Source: Thalassobacillus sp043497085 (GTDB taxonomy: Bacteria; Bacillota; Bacilli; Bacillales; Halobacillaceae). From it: a stretch of 64,000 nt of DNA. The stretch lies in assembly GCA_043497085.1 (NCBI GenBank), contig JBIEKI010000016.1; one strand, written 5' to 3'. The notes beneath the pieces were generated by a model, which worked only from the letters and a program-made list of their open reading frames with translations, was not told the DNA's origin and searched no databases. How positions within the stretch are numbered: position 1 is the stretch's first letter; each line of letters opens with the position of its first letter. Positions 43,314 to 51,983 of the stretch are shown here, piece after piece. Position numbers and translations under genes: made by a program.

Positions 43314-44807
43314 TCAGCTTGCTTTTTCTCCTTTAGGCAACAGGGTAATCAGCAGGAAACTGATGATTGCCAATACCAATAGACCCAAATAGACAAGATG
43401 CAGTCCGGAAGTCAAAGCGTCCTGCAAAACCTCCAGTGCGCTCGGTGAAAGGGCTTCCCGTTTTTCTTCATCCAGCAGCAGGTTGGTAGAATCAACATTC
43501 AACTCCTTGTCAAGTTCCGCTTCGTTGATGGCAGTCTGAATTCTGCTGTTGAGCATTCCCCCGAGTAATGCGGCCCCTACAGCGCTTCCTAACGAACGCA
43601 TGAACATGTTAGAAGCGGTGGCGATGCCTCGTGTTTTCCAATCGACCGTGCTTTGAATCGAGACGATGAATGATGTTGTTGACAACCCCATCCCGACACC
43701 GATGAAAAACGAGCCTGTCGCTGCCCACACCGGGCCTTTTTCTGGCGACAATAAAAAGAAAAAGATGCCACCAATAATTAATGAAACGCCACCGATCAGA
43801 GAAGTTGTCCGAAACCCGATCCGCAGCAGCAGTTTACCCGCTAATGCAGATGAGATCGGCCAGCCGATCGACATGGTTGTCAAGGTGAAACCGGCTACGA
43901 TGGCGGGCTTTTCCATTACCCCCTGGACAAATGCCGGCAAATAACTGGATACCCCGATCAAAATCATTCCTGTCGTTAAGGAGGTGATATTTGCGACAGA
44001 TATGGAACGATGCTTCCAGATTTCAAATGGCATCATCGGAGCACTTACCCTTGTTTCCTGGAAGAAAAACAGGATGAATCCGATGAGCGACAGACTGGTA
44101 AGCAGCAGCATCAGCTGGGAATCCCAGGCGATCCTTACCCCTCCTTCTACGAGAATCAACATTAACGCACTGACGGCGATGAACATAAACACGGCACCGC
44201 CATAGTCGATTTTCCTATCTGTCTTGTCCAGGTCTTCATGAAAGAAAATGATGATGCCGGCCATCGCCAGCAATCCTAAAGGAATATTCATCCAGAACAC
44301 GTATGGCCAGCTAAGTACATCTACGAAAAAGCCGCCGAGGGCTGGTCCGGTAACGGCTGAAATCCCCCAGACACTGGACAGGTAGCCCTGGATATTAGCC
44401 CGTTCTTCCTTTGTATAGATATCGCCGACAATCGTGGTCGCAATCGGCATCAATGCGCCAGCTCCAAAACCCTGTATCAACCGCGTGAAAATCAACATTT
44501 CCATCGAGACAGCAAACCCACTCAGTGTAGAACCAAGCAGGAAAACGGAAATTCCAATCATAAAAATCGGCTTCCTGCCGAAAATATCAGACAGCTTACC
44601 GAAAATAAGTACGGTAGCAGCATTAGTTAACAAATAGGCTGAAAACACCCAACTGTATAAACTGAACCCACCTAAGTCAGCTACGATACTTGGCATAGCG
44701 GTGGAAACAATCGTAGCCTCGATCGCAGCCAGAAACATCGCGAGCATGATTGATGCTAATACTAGTGGCCGTTTTAGCGTTTTTTTATGTATAACCGGTT
44801 CTTCCAT
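43314..44807 (-). CDS. MFS drug exporter, DHA2 (EmrB/QacA) type with 14 helices
   Basis: A 497-residue proton-coupled exporter. The family motifs are LFLAAIEATIVSTAMPSI (motif D1), FGKLSDIFGRKPIFMIG (motif A) and SAVTGPALGGFFVD (motif C). A longer extracellular stretch lies before the last helix. Substrates are probably hydrophobic toxins or dyes; not predictable. Single gene between dapH and cbpB. Confidence 0.9.
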   Translation of the reverse strand: MEEPVIHKKTLKRPLVLASIMLAMFLAAIEATIVSTAMPSIVADLGGFSLYSWVFSAYLLTNAATVLIFGKLSDIFGRKPIFMIGISVFLLGSTLSGFAVSMEMLIFTRLIQGFGAGALMPIATTIVGDIYTKEERANIQGYLSSVWGISAVTGPALGGFFVDVLSWPYVFWMNIPLGLLAMAGIIIFFHEDLDKTDRKIDYGGAVFMFIAVSALMLILVEGGVRIAWDSQLMLLLTSLSLIGFILFFFQETRVSAPMMPFEIWKHRSISVANITSLTTGMILIGVSSYLPAFVQGVMEKPAIVAGFTLTTMSIGWPISSALAGKLLLRIGFRTTSLIGGVSLIIGGIFFFLLSPEKGPVWAATGSFFIGVGMGLSTTSFIVSIQSTVDWKTRGIATASNMFMRSLGSAVGAALLGGMLNSRIQTAINEAELDKELNVDSTNLLLDEEKREALSPSALEVLQDALTSGLHLVYLGLLVLAIISFLLITLLPKGEKAS

Positions 44808-44835
44808 AAAACCCCTTCTCTTTTCTATATTATAT

Positions 44836-44871
44836 AAAAGAGGGGCTGACCCATTGGAGAGTCGAGCCCCG
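44836..44871 (-). terminator. Terminator of cbpB
   Basis: GGGGCTGAC / GTCGAGCCCC stem, then CTTTTATAT on the minus strand. Confidence 0.75.
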
Positions 44872-44892
44872 ATAAATTCCTATACATTTGTT

Positions 44893-45360
44893 TTACCTCT
44901 CTACTTTGTCTCGAAAGAGGTGGGTTTGTGTGTGCAGATATCGATTCAACTGCTTTAAAATAGCTCTTCGCGTTAAAATGCCATCAAAAGAACCTTCTTC
45001 ATCGGCTACGCATACAAATGGATTATCAATGACAGACTTTAACGCTTTTTCAAATGAATCATCCCTGTGAAGTGTGGGGATATCGGTTTTCATGACGGTG
45101 TTGACACACATCTCTGAGAGTTTGTTAAATTCGAATTGTTCGATTCCTAGTGTTTGTTCAATGATTGCCGCCTTGCTGATCGTTCCTTTAAGCGTGTAAG
45201 CAGGATCCAGAACAGGCACCGCAGAATAACCTGTCTTTACCAATACCAATAAAGCATGCTCTAATGGATTGCCTACCTGGACGTGTGCAACTTTATCAGC
45301 AGGTATCATAAGTTCATTTACTGTCGTTTGTAGCAACTGATCGTTTGGTACATTAATCAT
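44893..45360 (-). CDS. darB: c-di-AMP-binding CBS-domain protein CbpB/DarB (YkuL)
   Basis: A 155-residue protein with two CBS motifs. The N-terminal half closely follows B. subtilis DarB: IPADKVAHVQVGNPLEHALL and KTGYSAVPVLDPAYTLKG; the second CBS has NPFVCVADEEGSFDGILTRR. In B. subtilis DarB, when free of c-di-AMP, activates the (p)ppGpp synthetase Rel and pyruvate carboxylase. The start has AAGGGAG upstream. A basic C-terminal tail is slightly longer than usual. Confidence 0.92.
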   Translation of the reverse strand: MINVPNDQLLQTTVNELMIPADKVAHVQVGNPLEHALLVLVKTGYSAVPVLDPAYTLKGTISKAAIIEQTLGIEQFEFNKLSEMCVNTVMKTDIPTLHRDDSFEKALKSVIDNPFVCVADEEGSFDGILTRRAILKQLNRYLHTQTHLFRDKVER

Positions 45361-45586
45361 TTTTCAACACTCCCTTATCATCAAGCAGTTGAAGGAGTAT
45401 ACAGAATTAGCACAGCACAAAGCAAATAAGTTTCCCTTTACTAAAGCCTTATATCCCGCTTTTCATGTATAGCCTTTTAAGCCACGAAATATGCTACCCA
45501 CATTATTTTAACATAATCCAGCAGAGCAAAAACTAATTTGGCCCAGAAAACTTAAAATTTCACATGTCTGACATCTCTCCGTAATT

Positions 45587-45706
45587 CTAGCGGATGTTTC
45601 CTTTTTCTACATTAATCACAATTTCCACTAATGTAATTTTATTACATTTCACACAATACCCCGGCTTCCTATAAAGCAAACAACATTTCGGACATTTATA
45701 AAACAT
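45587..45706 (-). CDS. Candidate 39-residue zinc-ribbon microprotein
   Basis: Minus strand from ATG 45706 to TAG 45587. The product starts MFYKCPKCCLLYRKPGYCVK, with CPKC and CVKC pairs spaced as in small zinc ribbons, and ends in a hydrophobic/basic strand. AAGGGTG lies 6 bases upstream of the ATG. I do not recognise a named family. The two CxxC pairs in so short a frame argue against chance, but no homologue can be checked here. It is upstream of cbpB on the same strand. Confidence 0.6.
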   Translation of the reverse strand: MFYKCPKCCLLYRKPGYCVKCNKITLVEIVINVEKGNIR

Positions 45707-45828
45707 ACGAACACCCTTTTTCATAGCTTATGATGGAAGATGAGGTCGGGTGAGTCTCTAGCCATAACAGATAAAAGATGAGATAATAGATAGATAATTG
45801 ATTGAAATTAAGGGGATGTCCTTTAAAA

Positions 45829-46464
45829 ATGACCACTCACACGTTTACGAAACCGGAAGAAATCGCCAATACGATAACACATGGGATCGGAGCGATACTT
45901 AGTGTAGCTGCACTTGTTCTGCTGCTTGTGTTTGCCAGTATGGAAGGGAATCCATGGCACATTGTCTCAGTAGCCATTTATGGGGCTACCATGGTTCTTA
46001 TGTATGTATCTTCCACCCTCTGTCACGGATTTCCAAAAGGAAAAATGAAAGACCTGTTTGAAATTTTCGACCACTCTGCGATCTATCTTTTTATTGCCGG
46101 CACCTATACACCTATTATGCTGGTTCCTTTAAGAGGCACATTAGGATGGACGTTGTTCGGCATCGTTTGGGGGATTGCCATTCTCGGAATTGTCTTCAAA
46201 GTATTTTTTGTTAAACGATTCGTGATGCTATCGACCTTGTTCTATATCCTGATGGGGTGGCTGATTATATTAGCCTGGGGGCCATTGACAGCCGAACTGC
46301 CAGCCAAAGGGATTACCTACCTTGTGGTCGGCGGGGTATTATACTCGATTGGAAGTATCTTCTATGTATGGCGGAGTTTCCCGTTCCACCATATGGTATG
46401 GCACCTGTTCGTCCTGGGCGGCTCGATTTTCCACTTCTTCACGATTTTCTTTTATATCCAATAG
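45829..46464 (+). CDS. Hemolysin III / PAQR family membrane protein
   Basis: A 211-residue protein with seven predicted helices, starting MTTHTFTKPEEIANTITHGI. It keeps the family metal-site marks: SSTLCHGFPKG with HSAIYLFIAGTYTPIM, and a C-terminal HHMVWHLFVLGGSIFHF. B. subtilis YplQ is related. Function is unsettled; a membrane hydrolase like other PAQR proteins is possible. ATG 45829 lies 11 bases after AAGGGGA; upstream alternatives lack a ribosome site. Confidence 0.88.
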   Translation: MTTHTFTKPEEIANTITHGIGAILSVAALVLLLVFASMEGNPWHIVSVAIYGATMVLMYVSSTLCHGFPKGKMKDLFEIFDHSAIYLFIAGTYTPIMLVPLRGTLGWTLFGIVWGIAILGIVFKVFFVKRFVMLSTLFYILMGWLIILAWGPLTAELPAKGITYLVVGGVLYSIGSIFYVWRSFPFHHMVWHLFVLGGSIFHFFTIFFYIQ

Positions 46465-46489
46465 AATATACCTTTCTGCCCGCTACAGT

Positions 46490-46542
46490 AAAAAGACAAC
46501 AGTGAGCATAGCTTCTAAACTATGCCCGCTGTTGTCTTTTTT
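46490..46542 (+). terminator. Terminator of the hemolysin III gene
   Basis: A 20-bp stem with one mismatch, AAAAAGACAACAGTG / CGCTGTTGTCTTTTT. Confidence 0.9.
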
Positions 46543-46600
46543 CCATACTGTATTAAACATGGTTGCTTTTTACATAACAGACTTATTCAACTTTAGGGTC

Positions 46601-46800
46601 GTAAAGTCGAAGACTTGATTTCGAGATGTTTGAGGGAGTTTAGGTCGTTGTGAAAGGATTCGCTTTCCTGCAGGGGACCTGGCGAGCTTCCTCGGGCTAT
46701 CGCCCTGTGGGACCTCGCCTAGACCTTTCTCCCGCGGGAGTCTCACCCTTCCCCCACACCCTTTGCCACATAAGTTACTCGAAATCGTGTTTGGAGAGTT
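46601..46800. repeat. Long palindromic repeat family, composite D, left half
   Basis: GTAAAGTCGAAGACTTGATT start and GGCGAGCTTCCTCGGGCTAT core, then TCCCGCGGGAGTCTCACCC. Paralogous to 41971-42135 but with the outer part intact. Confidence 0.85.
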
Positions 46801-46850
46801 CATCCCTTTTGTGAAGAAAATCCTATTACAATGCTAAATTGAGCGTGCTT

Positions 46851-47070
46851 TCCATTCCAAAAGCACGCTATTTTTGAAGTTTCGAGTCATTAATAAACGT
46901 ATGGTGTCTGGGAAAACGGTGAGACTCCTGTGGGATGTACATGATCGGTGAGATCCCGTAAGGCGAAGCCTGAGGAAGCTCACCACATGCCCACGGAAAG
47001 CGATCCGTTTACCCAGCCACCATAATTGCTACCTAAAGTCTCGAAACTGTGGCTTCAATTAATGGGAGTA
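46851..47070. repeat. Long palindromic repeat family, composite D, inverted right half
   Basis: TCCATTCCAAAAGCACGCTA start, AAAACGGTGAGACTCCTGTG, ATGATCGGTGAGATCCCGTA, CACGGAAAGCGATCCGTTTA. Together with the left half it occupies the gene-free interval 46543-47118. Confidence 0.85.
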
Positions 47071-47118
47071 AAAATCAACATTGAAATTTAACTAATTTCC
47101 CAATGGATAGAGTTAGTG

Positions 47119-47886
47119 TTAAAAAGGGAATTGGTTGAGCCATTGGCCACCGTCGAGGGTCACGACTTCGCCATTCATATAAGAAGCTTTCTCTGACAAG
47201 ATAAAATGCGCAAGGTCGGCTATTTCCTCAGGTGTACCAAGCCTTCGCAACGGAACGGATTGTAGCGTCCGCTTGGCAGCTGCTTCCGATTCAAACAGTT
47301 TGTCAGCGCCTCCCGTCCGTTCAATTGGACCTGGGGCGATGGCGTTAACCCGAATTCCATATTTCGACCCCCATTCGACAGCAAGCGTCCTCGTCATGCT
47401 AAGAACACCGGCTTTTGCAGCAGCTGAATGAATGACACCTGCCCCTGCATTCCATGCATAAGTGGCGACCATATTCAAAATAGAACCCTTGGTATCATTT
47501 TCAATCCAATAGTTCCCGACCGCGTGACTGCAATAAAACGTGCCATTTAATACGATATCGATAACGGTTTTCCAGCCATTTGCGGATAGCTTTTCTGCCG
47601 GAGCGATAAAGTTGCCGGCCGCATTATTGACTAAATGATCAATCCTTCCAAATGCAGATTCTGTTTCCATAACCATACGCTCAGCATCTTCTATTTTTCT
47701 TACATCCATCACAATCGTTAATACTTGAGCGGGGTCTTCACCGCAGATTTCCTGCTTTGCCGCTTCCAGCCGCTCTTCATTCCGTCCGGTTATGACCACA
47801 TTTGCGCCTTCCTGGACGAACTTTTTCGCCATATATTTTCCCATGCCGCTGGAACCGCCTGTTACAATCACTACTTGACCTTCCAT
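47119..47886 (-). CDS. fadH: 2,4-dienoyl-CoA reductase, SDR family (FadH/YkuF)
   Basis: A 255-residue short-chain dehydrogenase. The cofactor loop is VTGGSSGMGKYMAKKF, followed by ITGRNEER (NADPH-type Arg) and VNNAAGNFIAPAEKLSANGW. The active-site region is NMVATYAWNAGAGVIHSAAAKAG and lacks the usual YxxxK Tyr, as known for peroxisomal/FadH-type dienoyl-CoA reductases. It would help degrade unsaturated fatty acids. Start ATG with AAGGAGGAG. Confidence 0.87.
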   Translation of the reverse strand: MEGQVVIVTGGSSGMGKYMAKKFVQEGANVVITGRNEERLEAAKQEICGEDPAQVLTIVMDVRKIEDAERMVMETESAFGRIDHLVNNAAGNFIAPAEKLSANGWKTVIDIVLNGTFYCSHAVGNYWIENDTKGSILNMVATYAWNAGAGVIHSAAAKAGVLSMTRTLAVEWGSKYGIRVNAIAPGPIERTGGADKLFESEAAAKRTLQSVPLRRLGTPEEIADLAHFILSEKASYMNGEVVTLDGGQWLNQFPF

Positions 47887-48081
47887 TACAACTCCTCCTT
47901 CACTATGTACCTATTCCATATCAAAAAACTGAATTCCTGTTCATTTTTCAAAATATATCAATCTATTTTCATTTTCGCGTTAAATCTAGCACATATCAGT
48001 CCGCATGCTATAATAACCTAGACTAAAAGAAACCCTTTTTGTCGTTCTATGAAACGTACATGCAGTAGAAAGGAAATCGAT

Positions 48082-48933
48082 ATGAGAATGAACCGGCGAA
48101 GTTTTATTAAAAGAACACTAGGAAGCCTGCTTGCCTTATTTGGGCTGAGTGGCGGGACCTATTACTATGCCAGATATATGGAACCGGATATGTTAACGGT
48201 TCAGGAAGAAACGATACAAAACCCAAAAATCCCCGATAGTTTTCAGAACTTTAAAATCGTGCAATTTTCCGACACGCATGTCGGCTTTCACTATAATCTG
48301 GAACAATTAGAGAAAGTAGTCGACCAAATCAATGGGCTTGAACCGGATTTAATCCTTTTTACCGGCGATTTGGTAGATAAACCGAACGCCTATGAATGGG
48401 ATGGCCGAATTGTAGAAGTCTTAAAGAAACTGCAGGCGCCAAACGGCAAGTTTTGGATTTATGGCAACCATGATCATGGTGGTTATGGAACCGATGTCGT
48501 CAAAAAGAAAATGGATCAAAGCGGCTTCAAGTTATTAAAAAATGAAAATACCGCCATTAAAAAAGGCCAGGATTCATTTATCCTGGCCGGGGTAGATGAT
48601 ATTATGCTGGGCAAACCTGACATGGATAAGACGCTTGAAGGAGTATATGAACGGGAATTTGTATTATTAATGGTACATGAACCTGATTATGCCGATCATG
48701 CTGCCGCCTACCCTGTAGATGTGCAATTGTCCGGTCATAGTCATGGTGGCCAGATTCAAATCCCTTTCATCGGTTACCTGGTCACTCCACCCCATGCTGA
48801 AAAATATGTGGAAGGACGCCATACCGTTGGAGGACTTGAATTATACGTAAGCCGGGGACTCGGTACCACGAGACTCCCTTATCGCTTTTTGTGCAAACCA
48901 GAAATCACGCTCCATACCCTCACTAATTCTTAA
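48082..48933 (+). CDS. ykuE: Tat-exported metallophosphoesterase YkuE
   Basis: A 283-residue enzyme. A twin-arginine signal is at the start (NRRSFIKR followed by a Leu/Gly helix). The dinuclear metal motifs are in order: FSDTHVG, FTGDLVD, YGNHDHGGYG, VHEPDYADH and LSGHSHGGQI. B. subtilis YkuE is the substrate of the TatAyCy translocase and binds the cell wall; its physiological substrate is not settled. ATG at 48082 follows AAAGGAAAT. No tat genes are in this window. Confidence 0.92.
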   Translation: MRMNRRSFIKRTLGSLLALFGLSGGTYYYARYMEPDMLTVQEETIQNPKIPDSFQNFKIVQFSDTHVGFHYNLEQLEKVVDQINGLEPDLILFTGDLVDKPNAYEWDGRIVEVLKKLQAPNGKFWIYGNHDHGGYGTDVVKKKMDQSGFKLLKNENTAIKKGQDSFILAGVDDIMLGKPDMDKTLEGVYEREFVLLMVHEPDYADHAAAYPVDVQLSGHSHGGQIQIPFIGYLVTPPHAEKYVEGRHTVGGLELYVSRGLGTTRLPYRFLCKPEITLHTLTNS

Positions 48934-49073
48934 TCGTGAGTTACGACATTTTTGTGACAAGCGTGCAAGCAATAGAAACCCTCCTCCCTTCGTGTTACAA
49001 TAAATGTCGGAATCAAGGGAAAGAAATTCACCCTGAAATGACATGCGAAGTAACAATGTTGGAGGTTACAAAG

Positions 49074-49652
49074 ATGAAAAAGCTTTATATGCTGGCAATC
49101 CCCTTTTTCGCCGTGCTGCTATTCCTGTCAGCTTGCAGCCAGGAAATTGAAGGCAACATGTCGCGGGACGTGCAGGAATTTTCTGCGATTAACCAGGATG
49201 GCGAAAAAAGAAGCCTGGAAGACTATAAAGGGCAATATTGGGTAGCGGATTTTGTTTTCACAAACTGCGATACGGTGTGTCCTCCGATGACAGCTAATAT
49301 GTCTCGTCTCCAAACCATGATGGAAGATGAAAATATCACAGATGTTCAACTTGTATCCTTCAGTGTGGATCCGGAAAACGACACCCCGGAAGCACTGACA
49401 GAATTCGGGGATAAATTCTCGGCTAATTATGACAACTGGGACTTTTTGACAGGATATGAATTTGAAGAAGTACGTGAGCTTTCCATCAAATCATTCCAAT
49501 CCATGCTTGAAGATGTTCCAGATTCCGATCAGATGAGTCATGGCACACGTTTTTACCTCGTAAATCCAGAAGGTGAAGTGATCAAGCATTATAAAGGGAC
49601 ACAAGCTGACTCAATGAAAGATATCCTGGAAGATTTAAAGAAAACTCAATAA
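49074..49652 (+). CDS. Sco1/SenC family copper lipoprotein
   Basis: A 192-residue lipoprotein (lipobox FLSAC, Cys about 20) with a thioredoxin fold. The copper site is complete: FTNCDTVCPPM (CxxxC) and the distal His in SHGTRFYLVNPEGEV. It delivers copper or reduces Cys of cytochrome oxidase CuA (B. subtilis YpmQ/BsSco). ATG at 49074 follows GGAGGTTAC; the longer upstream frame has no ribosome site. Confidence 0.92.
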   Translation: MKKLYMLAIPFFAVLLFLSACSQEIEGNMSRDVQEFSAINQDGEKRSLEDYKGQYWVADFVFTNCDTVCPPMTANMSRLQTMMEDENITDVQLVSFSVDPENDTPEALTEFGDKFSANYDNWDFLTGYEFEEVRELSIKSFQSMLEDVPDSDQMSHGTRFYLVNPEGEVIKHYKGTQADSMKDILEDLKKTQ

Positions 49653-49656
49653 CTGA

Positions 49657-49684
49657 TAAAGGCGCACCACTTTGTGCGCCTTTC
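49657..49684 (+). terminator. Terminator of the Sco gene
   Basis: AAAGGCGCAC / GTGCGCCTTT stem with T-run. Confidence 0.88.
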
Positions 49685-49726
49685 TATTTATGGAATCTAA
49701 TAAAACGGAAGAAAGGAGTGCGTGGA

Positions 49727-50209
49727 ATGAAAGAAAAACACACGCTTACCGACCAGGAACTTGCTGAATCTTTATTTATCATCAACCGGCATGCCAAAAC
49801 TGCACCGGATCCAAAAGAATTATATGACATAAAAAAGCACACCATTCAAAAGCTTCTGAATCAAAATCGTGCCAAAAAAGTCGGGTTACACTATTCGGAT
49901 CATCCAAAACTAAGCCAGCAGCATTCCACTTTACTGATTCAGGTTGCCAATTATTATTTTCATATTCCAGCCCAGAAGAAGGATTTTCAGGAGGTTCAAC
50001 ATTTAGGGAAACTAGACCAGAACTATCGTAACCCTAGACCCCGGCTGTCGCTTTCACGAGCAAAAAAGAACCTTTACCGGTATTTGAATTGGAAGCCAGC
50101 TGCATCTAAACGCGATTCTCGGCCCCGTCCAAACTCCTATACTCCATCCTCCTACCTTGGCAGCATGAATTTCAAGCCATGGAACCAACGAGGTAAACGA
50201 ACCAGGTGA
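49727..50209 (+). CDS. ykyB: YkyB family protein
   Basis: A 160-residue basic protein. The conserved blocks IINRHAKTAPDPKELYDIKK, KKVGLHYSDHPKLSQQHSTL and QVANYYFHIPAQKKDF match YkyB, a Bacillus family of unknown function; the Arg/Pro/Ser-rich tail is less conserved. ATG at 49727 has AAAGGAG upstream; the GTG at 49718 lies inside the ribosome site. Confidence 0.9.
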   Translation: MKEKHTLTDQELAESLFIINRHAKTAPDPKELYDIKKHTIQKLLNQNRAKKVGLHYSDHPKLSQQHSTLLIQVANYYFHIPAQKKDFQEVQHLGKLDQNYRNPRPRLSLSRAKKNLYRYLNWKPAASKRDSRPRPNSYTPSSYLGSMNFKPWNQRGKRTR

Positions 50210-50253
50210 ATATTCCCCCCAGTATGATGATTACCTGCTTTTTTCCACCGATA

Positions 50254-50290
50254 GAAAAAACTTCCGATCTTTGCGATCGGAAGTTTTTTA
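50254..50290 (+). terminator. Terminator of ykyB
   Basis: A perfect 15-bp stem AAAAAACTTCCGATC / GATCGGAAGTTTTTT. Confidence 0.92.
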
Positions 50291-50435
50291 TTTTTTTGAG
50301 CCTTTTATTTACCATTTTTAGTAAAAGAAAATCCTGCTACACCCCCTCTGAATAGGCATTCACCTACGTTTCAAATTCTTTGCCCGAAAATTTTTAAAAA
50401 AAATTTTAAAAATCAAAATGCTGGTATCTCAATAA

Positions 50436-50449
50436 TGTAAGCGTTTACT
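50436..50449 (+). promoter_or_regulatory. CcpA cre site upstream of ilv-leu
   Basis: TGTAAGCGTTTACT fits the cre consensus TGWAANCGNTNWCA in all but the last base. Its centre is about 88 bp before the expected transcription start, the same activating position as at B. subtilis ilv-leu. Confidence 0.75.
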
Positions 50450-50467
50450 ATTTATCTGATTTATCTA

Positions 50468-50482
50468 AACTATCAGAAAATT
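50468..50482 (+). promoter_or_regulatory. CodY box upstream of ilv-leu
   Basis: AACTATCAGAAAATT matches the CodY consensus AATTTTCWGAAAATT at 13 of 15 positions. It lies between the cre site and the -35, where CodY could block CcpA activation. Confidence 0.72.
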
Positions 50483-50494
50483 CGTTTTTTCCTG

Positions 50495-50523
50495 TTGACT
50501 GCCTCCAAATAAGGGCGTATAGT
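50495..50523 (+). promoter_or_regulatory. Sigma-A promoter of the ilv-leu operon
   Basis: -35 TTGACT (50495-50500), 17-bp spacer, -10 TATAGT (50518-50523). Predicted start near 50530 gives a leader of about 165 nt before ilvE; I find no T-box sequence in this leader. Confidence 0.82.
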
Positions 50524-50694
50524 AATCGTCAAATTCAAAAAAAATTAGTTTTTCAAAGCTAATCAATTAAGCAAGTGAAGCAACATTCCGGGCCCTCAAA
50601 CAAATAACATATTTTCTTCGATGGGCTCATAAATTTCACAAAAATACTTTATGGATTTTAAACATTAATTAGTTAAAGAGAGGAGTGCAAAAGA

Positions 50695-51600
50695 ATGAGT
50701 AACCAATGGATTTACCTCAACGGCGAATATGTTACCAAACAAGATGCAGTCGTATCTGTTTACGATCATGGTTTTCTTTACGGAGATGGGGTGTTCGAAG
50801 GTATTCGCGTCTATAGCGGAAACATCTTCAAATTGGATGAACATCTTGACCGGTTATACGACTCGGCAAAGTCCATCATGTTGAATATCTCTTACACGAA
50901 AGAGGAGTTCCAGGACATTATTGTCGAGACTGTCCGTAAAAACCAGTTGGACACTGCGTATATTCGCGTCGTTGTATCCCGTGGTCCAGGAGATCTCGGG
51001 CTGGATCCAAATAAGTGCTCAGAACCTCGGATTGTAGTCATCGCGGAAGCACTCGCTCTCTTCCCGAAAGAACTTTATGAACGAGGTGTCAGGCTGGCAT
51101 CGGTCGCAAGCCGAAGAAACCGTGCTGATGTATTGCCTCCGCAAGTGAAATCATTGAACTATTTAAATAATATTTTAGTGAAAATGGAAGCAAACCAGGC
51201 AGGTGTCGATGAAGCATTGATGCTGAATGATCAAGGTTATGTCACGGAAGGATCTGCAGATAACGTCTTCATCGTCAAGAATGGAGTCATTAAAACTCCT
51301 CCCGTCTACCTGGGAGCGTTAGAAGGTATTACGAGAAACACAATCATCGATTTAGCGAAGCAATTAGGCTATGAAATGCAGGAACAGCCATTTACCCGCC
51401 ATGATGTCTATGTGGCAGATGAAGTATTCCTTACAGGAACCGCAGCAGAAGTTATCGCTGTCAATGAAGTGGATTCCCGGGTGATCAACAACCGTAAACC
51501 TGGAAAAATCACCAATCACCTGCTTTCCGAATTTCGTAAGTTAACGACAGAAGATGGCGTAAAAGTCTATGACTCAAAAGAGAAAGTCCAAGTAAGCTGA
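50695..51600 (+). CDS. ilvE: Branched-chain amino acid aminotransferase
   Basis: A 301-residue fold-IV PLP aminotransferase, the last step of valine, leucine and isoleucine synthesis. It starts NQWIYLNGEYVTKQDAVVSV and has YDHGFLYGDGVFEGIRVY, the PLP Lys in PPQVKSLNYLNNILVKMEAN, and the phosphate-binding LEGITRNTIIDLA. It is the first gene after the promoter and lies upstream of the T-box. Ribosome site AGAGAGGAG. Confidence 0.95.
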   Translation: MSNQWIYLNGEYVTKQDAVVSVYDHGFLYGDGVFEGIRVYSGNIFKLDEHLDRLYDSAKSIMLNISYTKEEFQDIIVETVRKNQLDTAYIRVVVSRGPGDLGLDPNKCSEPRIVVIAEALALFPKELYERGVRLASVASRRNRADVLPPQVKSLNYLNNILVKMEANQAGVDEALMLNDQGYVTEGSADNVFIVKNGVIKTPPVYLGALEGITRNTIIDLAKQLGYEMQEQPFTRHDVYVADEVFLTGTAAEVIAVNEVDSRVINNRKPGKITNHLLSEFRKLTTEDGVKVYDSKEKVQVS

Positions 51601-51609
51601 TAACAGACA

Positions 51610-51945
51610 AATCCATACCGTTAACTCCATGACGGGAACAAAGGAATAAGCCACTGTATTCACAGAGAGCCGGGGTTGCTGGAAGCCCGGAAATACACCT
51701 TATTCCGACATCCTCCCTGAGTGTCGGACTGAACGATTTTCTACTAGGTCCGGCCGGGTGCCTTCCTGGCACCTGTTACTAAAAGAAGCTGTACTGGTTC
51801 AATATGCAGCTTCCTAAGGCAGTATTTGCAAAAATACTGTAAACGAGGGTGGTACCGTGAAAAGCGAAAGTCTTTTCTCCCCTCTTGATCCACAGGATAG
51901 TTCGACGTGGAAACAAGAGTTGGGGGAAAAGGCTTTTTTCATTGC
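51610..51945 (+). ncRNA. T-box leader (probably isoleucine-specific) before ilvB
   Basis: Stem I is built from GGAATAAG (51643-51650) and CTTATTCC (51699-51706). The specifier loop is GACATCC, with ATC (Ile) at 51710-51712 as the most likely specifier; a CTC (Leu) overlaps the next stem and is second choice. The T-box bulge sequence AACGAGGGTGGTACCG is at 51842-51857. Uncharged tRNA pairing would favour the antiterminator and allow ilvB-ilvA expression. Confidence 0.93.
51871..51939 (+). terminator. T-box regulated terminator
   Basis: CTTTTCTCCCCTCTTG pairs with CAAGAGTTGGGGGAAAAGG, followed by TTTTTT; it competes with the T-box antiterminator. Confidence 0.9.
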
Positions 51946-51983
51946 TTATAAAACCCAAATTTCAATTAGGAGGGATTTAAAAA

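Noticed and set aside
46570..46803. 77-codon minus-strand frame over composite D
   Set aside because: Repeat-derived, no ribosome site, not preserved in composite C.
50524..50694. Possible second T-box or riboswitch in the ilvE leader
   Set aside because: No T-box bulge sequence, no terminator hairpin; only a weak GGGCCC/GGGCTC complementarity.
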